Assembly: GCF_011752625.1 (NCBI RefSeq)
Contig: NZ_VWXD01000001.1
Location: forward strand, 620,001 to 684,000
Source of the DNA: Candidatus Pantoea formicae
Lineage (GTDB): Bacteria; Pseudomonadota; Gammaproteobacteria; Enterobacterales; Enterobacteriaceae
DNA: 64,000 nucleotides
Direction of reading: 5' to 3'
The notes below the pieces were generated by a model, which worked only from the letters and a program-made list of their open reading frames with translations, was not told the DNA's origin and ran no database searches. A program made the translations under genes and the position numbers. Of the stretch, positions 57,301-64,000 are shown piece by piece (position 1 is the first letter of the stretch; each line of letters opens with the position of its first letter).

Positions 57301-58039
57301 ATTTCCAAGAAAAAAAATTAGATGTAACTTCATAAAATCGAGGGTCATCTTCAGGTTTCTGAAGATACCTTAGAGCTTCCTGCATAAGAGAAGGAGTAAC
57401 GCGGTCATAAAATTGTTTAAGGTCAGATTGAACTATAAAAATTCTCGGGTAATTATCGGAGATTTTCTCTGCTATAAATTCTGGTCTAGCAAGGAAGGTT
57501 TGATAATCCTCATAAAATCCTCTATAAAATTTACCTGATCCCCAGCGATGCCTGACTTTATTATTATTGAAGTCACTATATAATCGATTTCCATAAGAGA
57601 TAATATGCGGTAGCTTATTGCTGTCCAGACGTGTTGATGGGTCACCTTGTATGCTTTCCAAGCGATCTGCAAGACACATCATCATAGCTGTTGCGATTAC
57701 TTGATCTCTGAGATTTACATGTGCAAGGGGCCTTATTTTTATATCCTGAGCATGACTTCCACTGGGTGCCCAGCGACCATCTACATGCACTTTCCATTCT
57801 TGGCTTTTTGGTGCAGGTACTATTCTTATCGGGGCTGGTAATAATAATTCCCCCGATTTTATTTGTCGTGATAAATCAGATATGAATTCTTTCAGGTTTA
57901 CTGCTGTTCTATCCAGTTCTAATGTGTCACTGAACCAATTGTGATATCTGATATAATTTGATGTTTTCTTCCATGCCTGAATCAGCACAGTTTCATCAGA
58001 GAGGCATTCTAATGAAGGAGTCAGAGAGTTGATTTTCAC
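54383..58039 (-). CDS. drt1: Reverse transcriptase-nitrilase fusion, DRT1/UG1 phage defence
   Basis: A 1218-residue protein. The N-terminal reverse transcriptase (about 60-420) has motif A QSDLKQFYDRV with D206 and motif C Y314VDD317, plus the upstream RHRWGSGKFYRGFYEDY region. A long middle part (about 450-950) has no recognised motif. The C-terminal nitrilase/carbon-nitrogen hydrolase domain (about 950-1205) carries the catalytic Glu E999 in MPELSV, a Lys region near 1056 and Cys C1109 in ICFDATD. This RT-nitrilase fusion is the hallmark of defence-associated RT type 1 (UG1), shown in published work to protect against phage. The start is GTG at 58039 with AGGA six bases upstream. The gene is clearly more AT-rich than its surroundings, indicating transfer. 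It acts alone; no partner gene is adjacent. Confidence 0.9.
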   Translation of the reverse strand: MKINSLTPSLECLSDETVLIQAWKKTSNYIRYHNWFSDTLELDRTAVNLKEFISDLSRQIKSGELLLPAPIRIVPAPKSQEWKVHVDGRWAPSGSHAQDIKIRPLAHVNLRDQVIATAMMMCLADRLESIQGDPSTRLDSNKLPHIISYGNRLYSDFNNNKVRHRWGSGKFYRGFYEDYQTFLARPEFIAEKISDNYPRIFIVQSDLKQFYDRVTPSLMQEALRYLQKPEDDPRFYEVTSNFFSWKWSKDDIKDALKYSELSGIQDFNSIVLPQGLVSSGFFSNAILTKFDIKLREIIGNDILPGVRLHDASRYVDDLRFVMSVSKEEKVEEFTTKIYSWLQSILDVTAPGLILSQEKTLVSAFRAEERPILLQSKRMSRIQTAISGGFDPIAGGEILDSVLSLMRSQERLANAQRLNEHDPFRPVPDVRDSTVERFAAGRFRSTYRSLRPQLWQTSAELELADGSGSQFKGVRTRGELDDEMRTFSLELISKWVSDPSNVRLLRIALDLWPDASILKNILDLIRPYTQKGGPRKMPRRIAWYCLSEILRAGAVETGFVGDSEQLPSSVDVDEYRRVLREEALRVITTKETYLPWYLKQQAYLMLATKPEGISRLPKNPKGVLRPYSRLLKFLNNEADNWLSDEFATYAILARRSYFDVEYAVATVRPKLTHARLNKIFSLDPNFAMELILNDRINSYLTPRSRADLGIYASQDNQSTLGKIVLSPDTKNYLRTERNVLLFSKLFLTSLNDFDDLVAITPSDVTVHLNVGRGDVDQVLLSPRDLIGDSLYRPPYWAEQEEYWRFQLGFLIRFILTAQPDFTRAVHNPHWKETSHIYRPPSSHWYERIHGFYNGHSAFGDDWLPISEWMEEFLFKLLRWPGTVDQDLNNIEYTIESAKNEINNRINYLKDLGGESVSFVPINIPRTFQKDVQPLRGCVIQLVFPDKNDFNEDDLTMSDEKLRIKHRRHLSAALAAVKSALALRETHKSMDNRLDWLIMPELSVHPDDVKTHLVPFARTYKTIILTGLTYEEVFAGQPLVNSALWVIPVQHNTRGLQIRMIRQGKKHLAPMEKSYEQKGLVQSFRPCQWLIGYDWSGINGNEPLWLSAAICFDATDLKLAADLKDKSDVFAITALNKDIKTFDNMALALHYHMHQMVIVANNGNYGGSNAYAPYKIDREKQVFHMHGQPLASIAFFELEDISKFKGRRSDLLNFKPYPAG

Positions 58040-58509
58040 TTAATTTCCTGTTTGGTTGTTATCGAGTTTAAAAAATATTTATTATTGCGATTAGATTAAA
58101 TGATGCACTGATGTTTTTTATCTTTTGATTAAATTCTTCCATGTATCAATAAGCTTTATGGGGTTTTAAATAGGCAAACATATAGTTTACAGTTATTGAC
58201 TGATTCGGCAGTATTGTCATAATTCAAATGAATCTCATATTTTATAATGCATCCTATTTTGATAGTCATTAAAATAATACTTAACCCCTAAATGTTCAAT
58301 TAATTTTATTTGTTAAATGAAATTAACTATTGGCATGGTGGGTTCCATCTTTTGATTCAAGCTAACTTTGCTAAATTGGAAGGATGCTTAAGTGCGAGTC
58401 TGAGATAATGCCTCATTAAATGGTAAAGAAACGTGAAGTGAGCAGCACTCTCTCCCCTTTTCGCTACCCTTGATAGTACGCCATCTCAAACTTGACGGGG
58501 GAATTTATC
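58040..58509. other. Very AT-rich leader region upstream of the DRT1 gene
   Basis: About 470 bases, strikingly AT-rich up to about 58330 and then returning to ordinary composition. No gene is visible. It should carry the DRT1 promoter on the minus strand and, at the right end, that of the DUF4174 gene. The composition change near 58380 may mark the right border of the imported segment. A non-coding RNA could be present but no strong stem was found. Confidence 0.45.
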
Positions 58510-58953
58510 ATGTCGATGCCTCATCCACACCTGAGTATACCAGTGCTGCTGTTGACCTTTTGCCTGATGCTGGCTGCCAGCACGGCTCAGGCCACCCAAA
58601 CTCCGCTATTCCAATCTTTATCGCCTAAAGCCGCCGATCTCAATCAGTATCGCTGGCATAATCGCCCTTTAGTCATTTTTGCACCGTCTAAAACTGATCC
58701 TGCATATGTTGAGCAGATGGCGATGCTGGAAAAGCACAAATCAGAACTGGCAGAGCGCGAGATTATCGTACTGAGTGATACCTCACCCAATGAGAACGGA
58801 ACGTTGCGTAAGCAGCTCAATCCTAAAGGGTTTGAAGTGGTATTGGTCGGTAAAGATGGAGGGATGAAGCTACGTGAAACAACACCCCTTAGCACTGAGG
58901 TGTTGCTGTCGACCATTGATAGAATGCCAATGCGTCAAGCGCGGTTGGATTAA
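58510..58953 (+). CDS. Periplasmic DUF4174-family protein
   Basis: A 147-residue exported protein. A signal peptide (MSMPHPHLSIPVLLLTFCLMLAASTAQA) is followed by a thioredoxin-like DUF4174 domain: LNQYRWHNRPLVIFAPSKTDP, REIIVLSDTSP, GFEVVLVGKDGGMKLRETTPLS. There are no redox cysteines in the mature part. Its role is unknown in the family. ATG at 58510 is chosen because GGGGGA lies eight bases upstream; an earlier TTG would precede the signal peptide. Confidence 0.8.
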   Translation: MSMPHPHLSIPVLLLTFCLMLAASTAQATQTPLFQSLSPKAADLNQYRWHNRPLVIFAPSKTDPAYVEQMAMLEKHKSELAEREIIVLSDTSPNENGTLRKQLNPKGFEVVLVGKDGGMKLRETTPLSTEVLLSTIDRMPMRQARLD

Positions 58954-58982
58954 TCCATTGTACTCATATCAAGGGCTTACGC

Positions 58983-59555
58983 TTATTCGACATCCAGTCG
59001 TGAGCCCGTTTTATAGAAACGTTTCCCCGCAATATAGTGCAAACTGCGCATCTCTTCAGGAGCCTCTTCGAATAACCAGCGTCCTTCTTTGAAAACTCGG
59101 CTATCCGCCCAGGCCCCTTTAATTTCACCAATGAACAGGTCGTGATCGTTTTGATTCTGCTCAATAGGAATTAACTCGCAATACAGCCACGCGGCGCAGC
59201 CCGCCACCAAAGGCAGTTCGCTCGCAGGTAACTGGAAGAACTGGACGCCTGCAGCGGCCAACTTCTCTGACTCATCTGTACGTGAGTGAGTTCCGAGGTA
59301 GTGAACGAGCTGGGCCTGGCCGACCGTGGGAACATGGATAACGAATTTATGGCTTTGTTCAATCAGCTTGCGGGTAAACGTCGATTTATCCAGCACCACG
59401 GTCAGTTTTGCCGGCTTGAACTCTAGTCCACACACCCAAGAAGCGGACATCACATTATCAATCCCGTCATGGCGCGAAGACACCAATGTGGTGGGGCCAT
59501 GGTTGATAAGTCGGTAGGCTTTTTCCAGCTCAACAGATTCAATATGAGGATTCAT
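58983..59555 (-). CDS. Flavin reductase-like FMN-binding protein
   Basis: A 190-residue protein of the flavin reductase / FMN-binding split-barrel family. Typical text: TTLVSSRHDGIDNVMSASWVCGLEFKPAKLTVVLDKSTFTRKLIEQSHKFVIHVP, then LPLVAGCAAWLYCELIPIEQNQNDHDLFIGEIKGA. Relatives reduce free FMN or act as small flavoenzymes. The specific substrate is unknown. It is convergent with the DUF4174 gene with a 29-base gap. Confidence 0.82.
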   Translation of the reverse strand: MNPHIESVELEKAYRLINHGPTTLVSSRHDGIDNVMSASWVCGLEFKPAKLTVVLDKSTFTRKLIEQSHKFVIHVPTVGQAQLVHYLGTHSRTDESEKLAAAGVQFFQLPASELPLVAGCAAWLYCELIPIEQNQNDHDLFIGEIKGAWADSRVFKEGRWLFEEAPEEMRSLHYIAGKRFYKTGSRLDVE

Positions 59556-59715
59556 GGGTTGCTTCCATCGCTTAAGTTATACAGGGAATTATTGTCGCTT
59601 AGTGAAATTTAAAGCATAACGCTAAAAATTTTTATTTTTCTCAGCAATATTTCCTTCGCTCATTCGTCTACCTCATTACAAGGCGATTTCCGCTACTGTA
59701 ATGAGGAACAACACA

Positions 59716-60147
59716 ATGAGAGATTTTGATATGCGCGGACACCACCGTGGTCACTCTTTTGGCGGCCATCGTATGATTAAGCCCCTGCTGATCGGCGCGG
59801 TGATTATTGCAGCGCTAGGTTTGCTGGTGATGTCACTTTGGAATGCGATTCTTCCGGCGATCATCGGCGTTAAGAGTATTGGCTTCTGGCAGGCGATTGG
59901 GCTACTGGTGCTGTGTCGCATTTTGTTTGGCGGTTTAGGTTTCCGTCCGGGGATGTTTGGCATGGCGCGTCGTCGCATGCATGAGCGTTGGATGCAGATG
60001 ACACCGGAACAGCGTGAAGAATTTATGCAGCATCGCCGGGAACGTTTTCATCATGGACGCCGTGAGCGCTGTGACTGGCATGGGCGTCGCGACGAGGCCC
60101 GCAGCCAACATGATGAAAACACGCCAAAATCCCCCGAAGCTGAGTGA
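59716..60147 (+). CDS. Small two-helix membrane protein, Arg/His-rich tail
   Basis: A 143-residue protein with an N-terminal His/Gly/Arg-rich stretch, two membrane segments (IKPLLIGAVIIAALGLLVMSLW and about 65-85, WQAIGLLVLCRILFGG), and a long, very basic C-terminal tail (MHERWMQMTPEQREEFMQHRRERFHHG). ATG at 59716 has GAGGAAC upstream. Its stop overlaps the start of the following ECF sigma factor gene, so they are translated together. By context it may sense the envelope or restrain the sigma factor. The His-rich ends could bind metal. No known anti-sigma domain is recognised. Confidence 0.75.
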   Translation: MRDFDMRGHHRGHSFGGHRMIKPLLIGAVIIAALGLLVMSLWNAILPAIIGVKSIGFWQAIGLLVLCRILFGGLGFRPGMFGMARRRMHERWMQMTPEQREEFMQHRRERFHHGRRERCDWHGRRDEARSQHDENTPKSPEAE

Positions 60148-60701
60148 CACTGATGGCGCAGGATTCACTGCTGATATCCGCGTTAAACGCCTGCCGAGCC
60201 ACATTGCGTGCTTTTATCCGTGGCCGCACGGCAGTGCGTGAAGATGCCGATGATATTCTGCAGGAAGTCACTTACAAGCTCATGCAAGTTGAGCAGCCGG
60301 TTGAAAATGTCGCCGCCTGGTTATTTAAGGCGGCACGTAACGAAATGACCGACCGGGCGCGTAAAAAGCGTGAACTTCCCTTTGGCGACCTATTTAAAGG
60401 TAGCGATGAAGAAGATTTTCCAGAAGATGAGTTAGCTGAAACCTTGTTCGGTGTGCCACAAACGCCGGAAGACGACTATCTCAAAACCCTGTTATGGGAC
60501 GAGTTGGAACAGGCTTTGGCAGAGTTACCCGCAGCACAGCGTGAAGTGTTTGAGAAAACTGAGCTGCTGGATTACAGCTATAACAAATTAGCTGAGGAGA
60601 TGGGTGTCAGCGTACAGACGCTGCTGTCGCGTAAACATAAAGCAGTATTGTACCTGCGAACACGTTTACGCAGTCTCTATGATGAACTCACTGCAGAATG
60701 A
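60144..60701 (+). CDS. ECF-type RNA polymerase sigma factor
   Basis: A 185-residue sigma-70 family protein of the ECF group. Region 2 (about 15-75) includes RTAVREDADDILQEVTYKLMQ and AWLFKAARNEMTDRARKKRE; region 4 (about 120-175) has LPAAQREVFEKTELLDYSYNKLAEEMGVSVQTLLSRKHKAVLYLR. Between them lies an acidic linker (SDEEDFPEDELAE). Start is taken as the GTG at 60144, overlapping the previous stop; an internal ATG at 60153 is an alternative. Target promoter unknown. Confidence 0.9.
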   Translation: MTLMAQDSLLISALNACRATLRAFIRGRTAVREDADDILQEVTYKLMQVEQPVENVAAWLFKAARNEMTDRARKKRELPFGDLFKGSDEEDFPEDELAETLFGVPQTPEDDYLKTLLWDELEQALAELPAAQREVFEKTELLDYSYNKLAEEMGVSVQTLLSRKHKAVLYLRTRLRSLYDELTAE

Positions 60702-60731
60702 ATAAACCCGATCATAATGATCGGGTTTATT
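60701..60731. terminator. Strong bidirectional intrinsic terminator
   Basis: A perfect 14-base stem AATAAACCCGATCA (60701-60714) / TGATCGGGTTTATT (60718-60731) with a three-base loop, followed by TTATT on the plus strand and T-rich sequence on the minus strand. It separates the convergent sigma factor and MBL genes. Confidence 0.9.
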
Positions 60732-60734
60732 TTA

Positions 60735-61754
60735 TTACCACCAAGCGGCTTCTTCCTGAGGCTGCAAAATGTTCACCCCCTGCCCGATCTGAGGTAACGA
60801 CAATTTGACTCGCTGTTCACTGGCCAGTGCGACGATTTGCTTGAAGGGATCGTTCCAATGGTGGAAGGCCAAATCAAAGGCAGCATTATGGATAGGTAAT
60901 AACCATTTACCCTGCAGATCCTGAAAAGCCCGTATGGTGTCACTTGGCAACATATGAATATCTGCCCAGCGACTGTCGTAGGCTCCATTTTCCAGGCAAG
61001 CAACATCAAAAGGCCCGTATTTGTTGCCGATCTCTTTGAAACCGGTGAAATAACCGGAATCCCCGCCAAAGAACAGACGAAACTCATCCGTAATAATGCT
61101 CCAGGAGCACCACAGGCGTTTATTGCCATCAAATAAGCCCCGCCCAGAAAAATGCTGCGACGGCGTGGCGACAAAATGAATTTCACCCACATCGGTAGAT
61201 TGCCACCAATCCAATTGCGTAATCTTTTCTTCAGCAACGCCCCACTTGGCCAGTAAATCGCCAACGCCTAGCGGTGTGAGAAAGTAACGCACGCGATCTT
61301 TCAGCTGCATAATCGTCTGGTAATCCAGGTGGTCATAATGGTCGTGGGATAAGATGACACCCTCAATGGTCGGCAACGCATCCAGTGCAATAGGCGCGGG
61401 TTGAAAGCGCTTAGGCCCCAGCCACTGGAATGGAGAAGCGCGCAAGTTGAAGACCGGATCGGTAAGCCAATATTTGCCTTTCAATTTGAGCAGTAATGAT
61501 GAGTGCCCCAGACGAAACACACTGTTATCAGCTGCCGCAGCAAGTGTCTCGGCCGTGATCGGCTGCACAGGTAATTGCTGCTGCGGTACGGTTTCTTTCG
61601 GTTTATTGAACGCCAAATCCCAGAACATCTTTAAATATTCACCGAACTTCAAGGGCTGACGTGGCGCAACATTGGTGAAACGCTTGCCATCAAACTGCGC
61701 GGATTGCGGATAGCCCTTGATGGCAGCGCGGGAAATGCTTGAACAATTCAACAT
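60735..61754 (-). CDS. Metallo-beta-lactamase-fold hydrolase (UlaG/NAPE-PLD-like)
   Basis: A 339-residue MBL-fold protein. Metal-binding motif SHDHYDHLD, the second site histidine in ATPSQHFSGRG, an Asp in FFGGDSGYF, and His in LLPIHNAAFDLAFHHW. The opening RLGHSSLLLKLKGKYWLTDPVF is typical of the group containing NAPE-hydrolysing phospholipase D and E. coli-like L-ascorbate lactonase relatives. Cytosolic or loosely membrane-associated. Substrate unknown. Confidence 0.85.
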   Translation of the reverse strand: MLNCSSISRAAIKGYPQSAQFDGKRFTNVAPRQPLKFGEYLKMFWDLAFNKPKETVPQQQLPVQPITAETLAAAADNSVFRLGHSSLLLKLKGKYWLTDPVFNLRASPFQWLGPKRFQPAPIALDALPTIEGVILSHDHYDHLDYQTIMQLKDRVRYFLTPLGVGDLLAKWGVAEEKITQLDWWQSTDVGEIHFVATPSQHFSGRGLFDGNKRLWCSWSIITDEFRLFFGGDSGYFTGFKEIGNKYGPFDVACLENGAYDSRWADIHMLPSDTIRAFQDLQGKWLLPIHNAAFDLAFHHWNDPFKQIVALASEQRVKLSLPQIGQGVNILQPQEEAAWW

Positions 61755-61910
61755 TGATCTTTTCCTGGCCGTGTTGGGTACATCAGAATAACGGTTTTTA
61801 GTGAATCATATATTGCATAACTGGCGTTTTGGTTTTGAATATTCTCCTTGAGATGACATTTGCACTCTCGAAGGTTAAAGTTTCTCTTTTGATTGATTTT
61901 GCGAGGGAAA

Positions 61911-62243
61911 ATGAAACCTTTATTTGTGTATGGCACCTTACAACCTGGTCACTCAAATGCCCATATTCTCGAAGATATCGGTGGTGAGTGGCTGGCCGGT
62001 ACAGTGAAGGGCATCTTTTACGAACGTGGTTGGGGGGCAGCAGCAGATTTTCCCGGCATCGTATTGGACACCAACGCCGGTTATGTCAAAGGTTCACTGT
62101 TCTTCTCGGATAACCTCACGTCACATTGGCCAATGCTGGACGCGTTCGAGGACGGTTATGATCGAGTGGATGTTGAAGTCACCACCCTCGAAGGCGAGAA
62201 AGTCACGGCGTGGATTTATCAGTTGCAGCCACAGCTGCGTTAA
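61911..62243 (+). CDS. Gamma-glutamylcyclotransferase-family protein
   Basis: A 110-residue protein of the YtfP/AIG2-like gamma-glutamylcyclotransferase fold. The nucleotide- or substrate-binding loop is MKPLFVYGTLQPGHSN (YGTL motif), and the catalytic acid is likely Glu in LDAFEDGYDRV. GAGGGA precedes ATG at 61911. Its last 41 bases overlap the 3' end of the convergent oxidoreductase gene. Confidence 0.82.
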   Translation: MKPLFVYGTLQPGHSNAHILEDIGGEWLAGTVKGIFYERGWGAAADFPGIVLDTNAGYVKGSLFFSDNLTSHWPMLDAFEDGYDRVDVEVTTLEGEKVTAWIYQLQPQLR

Positions 62244-63270
62244 TCTGCCCTCTTTTTTTCCAACCTAATTCAGGTGCTACGCCAAGGATAAAGTCACTGA
62301 TAATCTGTTGATACTCGGCGTGGCTGAACTCATAGGGCAACTCCACGCGGAACTCGTCTACTTCGCGCAGAATCGGATCGTTAATTAACTGCGCGACAAT
62401 TTCCTCACTGCTGCCCACAATATCCTGCGAGAAAAGAATGCGCTTCGGCCCCTGTGGCTCCAGAGTGCGCTGATAGCGGCTGGCAGCAAAATCCTGATAG
62501 CGCTTGATGGTGGATGGACTGGCACTGTCGGTAGGGATGATAACGCGGCCAGCTGCAATGCGCGGTCGATGGGTAGCGTCCGCTGCCCAATATTGTCTAA
62601 AGGTACGAATTAAGGCCAGTTGAGCGTCATGATAATCGAGGCTGACTTCTGCTGATGTGAGATTTCCGATCAGCAAATTGAACTGGTTTTCAGCGGCCCA
62701 TTGAATAGAACGATGTGAGTTGCCGCCATACCACAGGCGTTGCGCGAGTTGAGGTGCGGCGGGCTGCACTCTGGGCCGCTGGCGATTACCGGGTGAAAGG
62801 ATAACCGTCTCATCATCGCCAAAGTAACGTCCACGGATGTTGAGTTGTAATCGTTTAAGGCGTTCATAGCTGAAGTCCTGCTGCTGCCAGTCACCGTGAA
62901 ACACCTCATCGCCAATCAGCTCAACGTGATTGGGCGTACCTGCACTTAGCCCGACATTCAGCCTGCCAGCGGATAATACCTCCACGGTCATAAGGTCTTC
63001 CGCCAGACGAAGTGGGCTTTCATAGCCCATTTGAATCACAGCACTGCCTAATTCAATCGTTCGCGTCCGCTGCGTGGCGGCAGCCAAAAATACGCTGGCG
63101 GAAGAGACGCCATGCTCCAAGTGACGTTGACGCACCCAAGCGCCGTCATAACCGAGTTGTTCACCCAAAACGATTAATTGTAAGGTCTCTTCCAGCCCCT
63201 GCTGTGGCGCATCATCCGCATAGTTGCCTGGTGTAAGAAATGAAAGGTGTGAGATGTTAACGGACGGCAT
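62203..63270 (-). CDS. LLM-class flavin-dependent oxidoreductase
   Basis: A 355-residue luciferase-like monooxygenase. It starts VNISHLSFLTPGNYADDAPQQGL, then LGYDGAWVRQRHLEHGVSSASVFLAAATQRTRTIELGSAVI and GRLNVGLSAGTPN, all typical of the family, which uses reduced FMN. A nearby flavin reductase-like gene could in principle supply reduced flavin but is not adjacent. ATG at 63270 has AGGAAG upstream; an earlier in-frame start at 63303 has none. Substrate unknown. Confidence 0.85.
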   Translation of the reverse strand: MPSVNISHLSFLTPGNYADDAPQQGLEETLQLIVLGEQLGYDGAWVRQRHLEHGVSSASVFLAAATQRTRTIELGSAVIQMGYESPLRLAEDLMTVEVLSAGRLNVGLSAGTPNHVELIGDEVFHGDWQQQDFSYERLKRLQLNIRGRYFGDDETVILSPGNRQRPRVQPAAPQLAQRLWYGGNSHRSIQWAAENQFNLLIGNLTSAEVSLDYHDAQLALIRTFRQYWAADATHRPRIAAGRVIIPTDSASPSTIKRYQDFAASRYQRTLEPQGPKRILFSQDIVGSSEEIVAQLINDPILREVDEFRVELPYEFSHAEYQQIISDFILGVAPELGWKKRGQINAAVAATDKSTP

Positions 63271-63359
63271 GACTATTCTTCCTTTATCGATCAACATCCA
63301 CAAATTATGACGGTGACCCTTTTAAGGAAGAAATAACCTATTCAGCATTGGTTATCTGA

Positions 63360-64000
63360 TTATTCACTCATCTCACGCTCTCCGAGATGCCAGATTTTCT
63401 CTGCATAACGGCCTATCAGTGCGAGTGAGGCCGCGAGAACCAGGAAGAATACAACCTTGTGTAAACCATCCCAGAAATATTCGAAATAACGGGTATACAA
63501 ATTAATCGCCAGAAATGTGATGCCAAAACGACGCAGCATGCTGTCATCGGTTTTTAATCCAATACCGATACAAACTCCTGATGCCAATGCGAACAACAGT
63601 GCCCAAGGCAGCAGCGCCAGGCGGCTGGTGTCGTACCAATTGTCGATATCATAGTTGCCAAAAATCGACATAATCCATAAAGCAATAAACAGACAGGTCA
63701 GACCCATGACTTTGCTGACGGTAAACAAATGACGTTTAATCAACACAGGTTGCAACAAGAAGCACAACAGCAGTAAACCCGCACCGAAGAAAATAAAACG
63801 AATCGGGTAATTCATGCCTAACCAATACGCGCCCCAGCCAGACATATAACCGGTTTCGGCGCCGAACGCGTTAGCGAGAGAGAGCAGAAAGAACAGCCAC
63901 ACCAAACCTGAACGCCCAAAATAACCGATCAAGCCATACAGCACCGATCCTGCAAGAAATAGCGGTGCAATATTGCCACTGCCGTTATCCAGCATCACGC
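63360..64000 (-). CDS. Polytopic membrane protein, cut by window edge
   Basis: The frame runs to the window's right edge, so the N-terminus is probably missing. The visible 212 residues have about seven hydrophobic segments and conserved-looking loops (ESFGxETGYM-like FGAETGYMSGWGAYWLG; RYFEYFWDGLHK near the end). It resembles DUF2157/DUF4401-type membrane proteins, but the assignment is uncertain. Confidence 0.7.
   Translation of the reverse strand, partial: VMLDNGSGNIAPLFLAGSVLYGLIGYFGRSGLVWLFFLLSLANAFGAETGYMSGWGAYWLGMNYPIRFIFFGAGLLLLCFLLQPVLIKRHLFTVSKVMGLTCLFIALWIMSIFGNYDIDNWYDTSRLALLPWALLFALASGVCIGIGLKTDDSMLRRFGITFLAINLYTRYFEYFWDGLHKVVFFLVLAASLALIGRYAEKIWHLGEREMSE

Noticed and set aside
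54383..58039. Retron or group II intron reverse transcriptase
   Set aside because: No maturase or retron-type domain is present, and the C-terminal nitrilase domain is specific to the DRT1/UG1 class.

Overview
The window looks like a 64 kb piece of an enterobacterial genome, most like Erwiniaceae (Pantoea/Erwinia type). The evidence is moderate GC with enterobacterial codon use, gammaproteobacterial orthologues (Mtr/TnaB-type permease, DsdC/DsdA, EmrAB, UppP), canonical Fur boxes, and a site almost identical to the E. coli dif XerD arm. No rRNA, tRNA or CRISPR array was seen. Whether this is chromosome or large plasmid cannot be decided from the sequence.

Layout. (1) 0-8 kb: a giant hybrid sensor kinase (pseudo Ser/Thr kinase-AAA-GAF-PAS-histidine kinase) convergent with a FixJ-type response regulator, then a zinc-dependent formaldehyde dehydrogenase. 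(2) 8-16 kb: metabolic genes: uppP, a tryptophan/aromatic permease, a LysR/tautomerase divergent pair, a sugar isomerase-like TIM barrel, and the dsdC/dsdA D-serine detoxification pair. (3) 16-46 kb: the centrepiece, a hybrid PKS-NRPS thiazoline siderophore locus. A 4120-residue megasynthase (FAAL-ACP-KS-AT-KR-ACP-Cy-A-[MT]-PCP-Cy-PCP), an AT-less PKS (KS-MT-KR-ACP-Cy-like), a thiazolinyl imide reductase and an unusual methyltransferase-thioesterase-thioesterase fusion run leftward. From the same Fur-box-bearing promoter region, a PchF-like NRPS (Cy-A-MT-PCP-TE) and an EmrAB-type exporter run rightward. There is no salicylate synthase or salicyl-AMP ligase; the FAAL plus a KS-AT-KR set replaces them. 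This is the logic known for micacocidin (alkylsalicylate-primed, yersiniabactin-like), but the division of domains among proteins is unusual.

(4) 46-51 kb: arylamine N-acetyltransferase, a MocR-type regulator interrupted by one in-frame amber codon, and a Fur-box-preceded TonB-dependent siderophore receptor. (5) 51-58.5 kb: an accessory island with hipB-hipA, a decayed small gene, a dif-like Xer recombination site, a truncated ISNCY-type transposase, and an AT-rich reverse transcriptase-nitrilase gene of the DRT1 (UG1) anti-phage class. (6) 58.5-64 kb: ordinary chromosomal-type genes: a DUF4174 protein, flavin reductase, a small membrane protein overlapping an ECF sigma factor, MBL hydrolase, gamma-glutamylcyclotransferase-like protein, LLM flavin oxidoreductase, and a membrane protein cut by the window edge.

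How they work together: low iron should release Fur from the central divergent promoter and the receptor promoter. That would allow synthesis, export and possibly uptake of a lipophilic alkylaryl-thiazoline metallophore. The phosphopantetheinyl transferase, the inner-membrane importer and probably a malonyl transferase for the AT-less module must come from elsewhere. Domain assignments rest on motifs read by eye; no database search was run.
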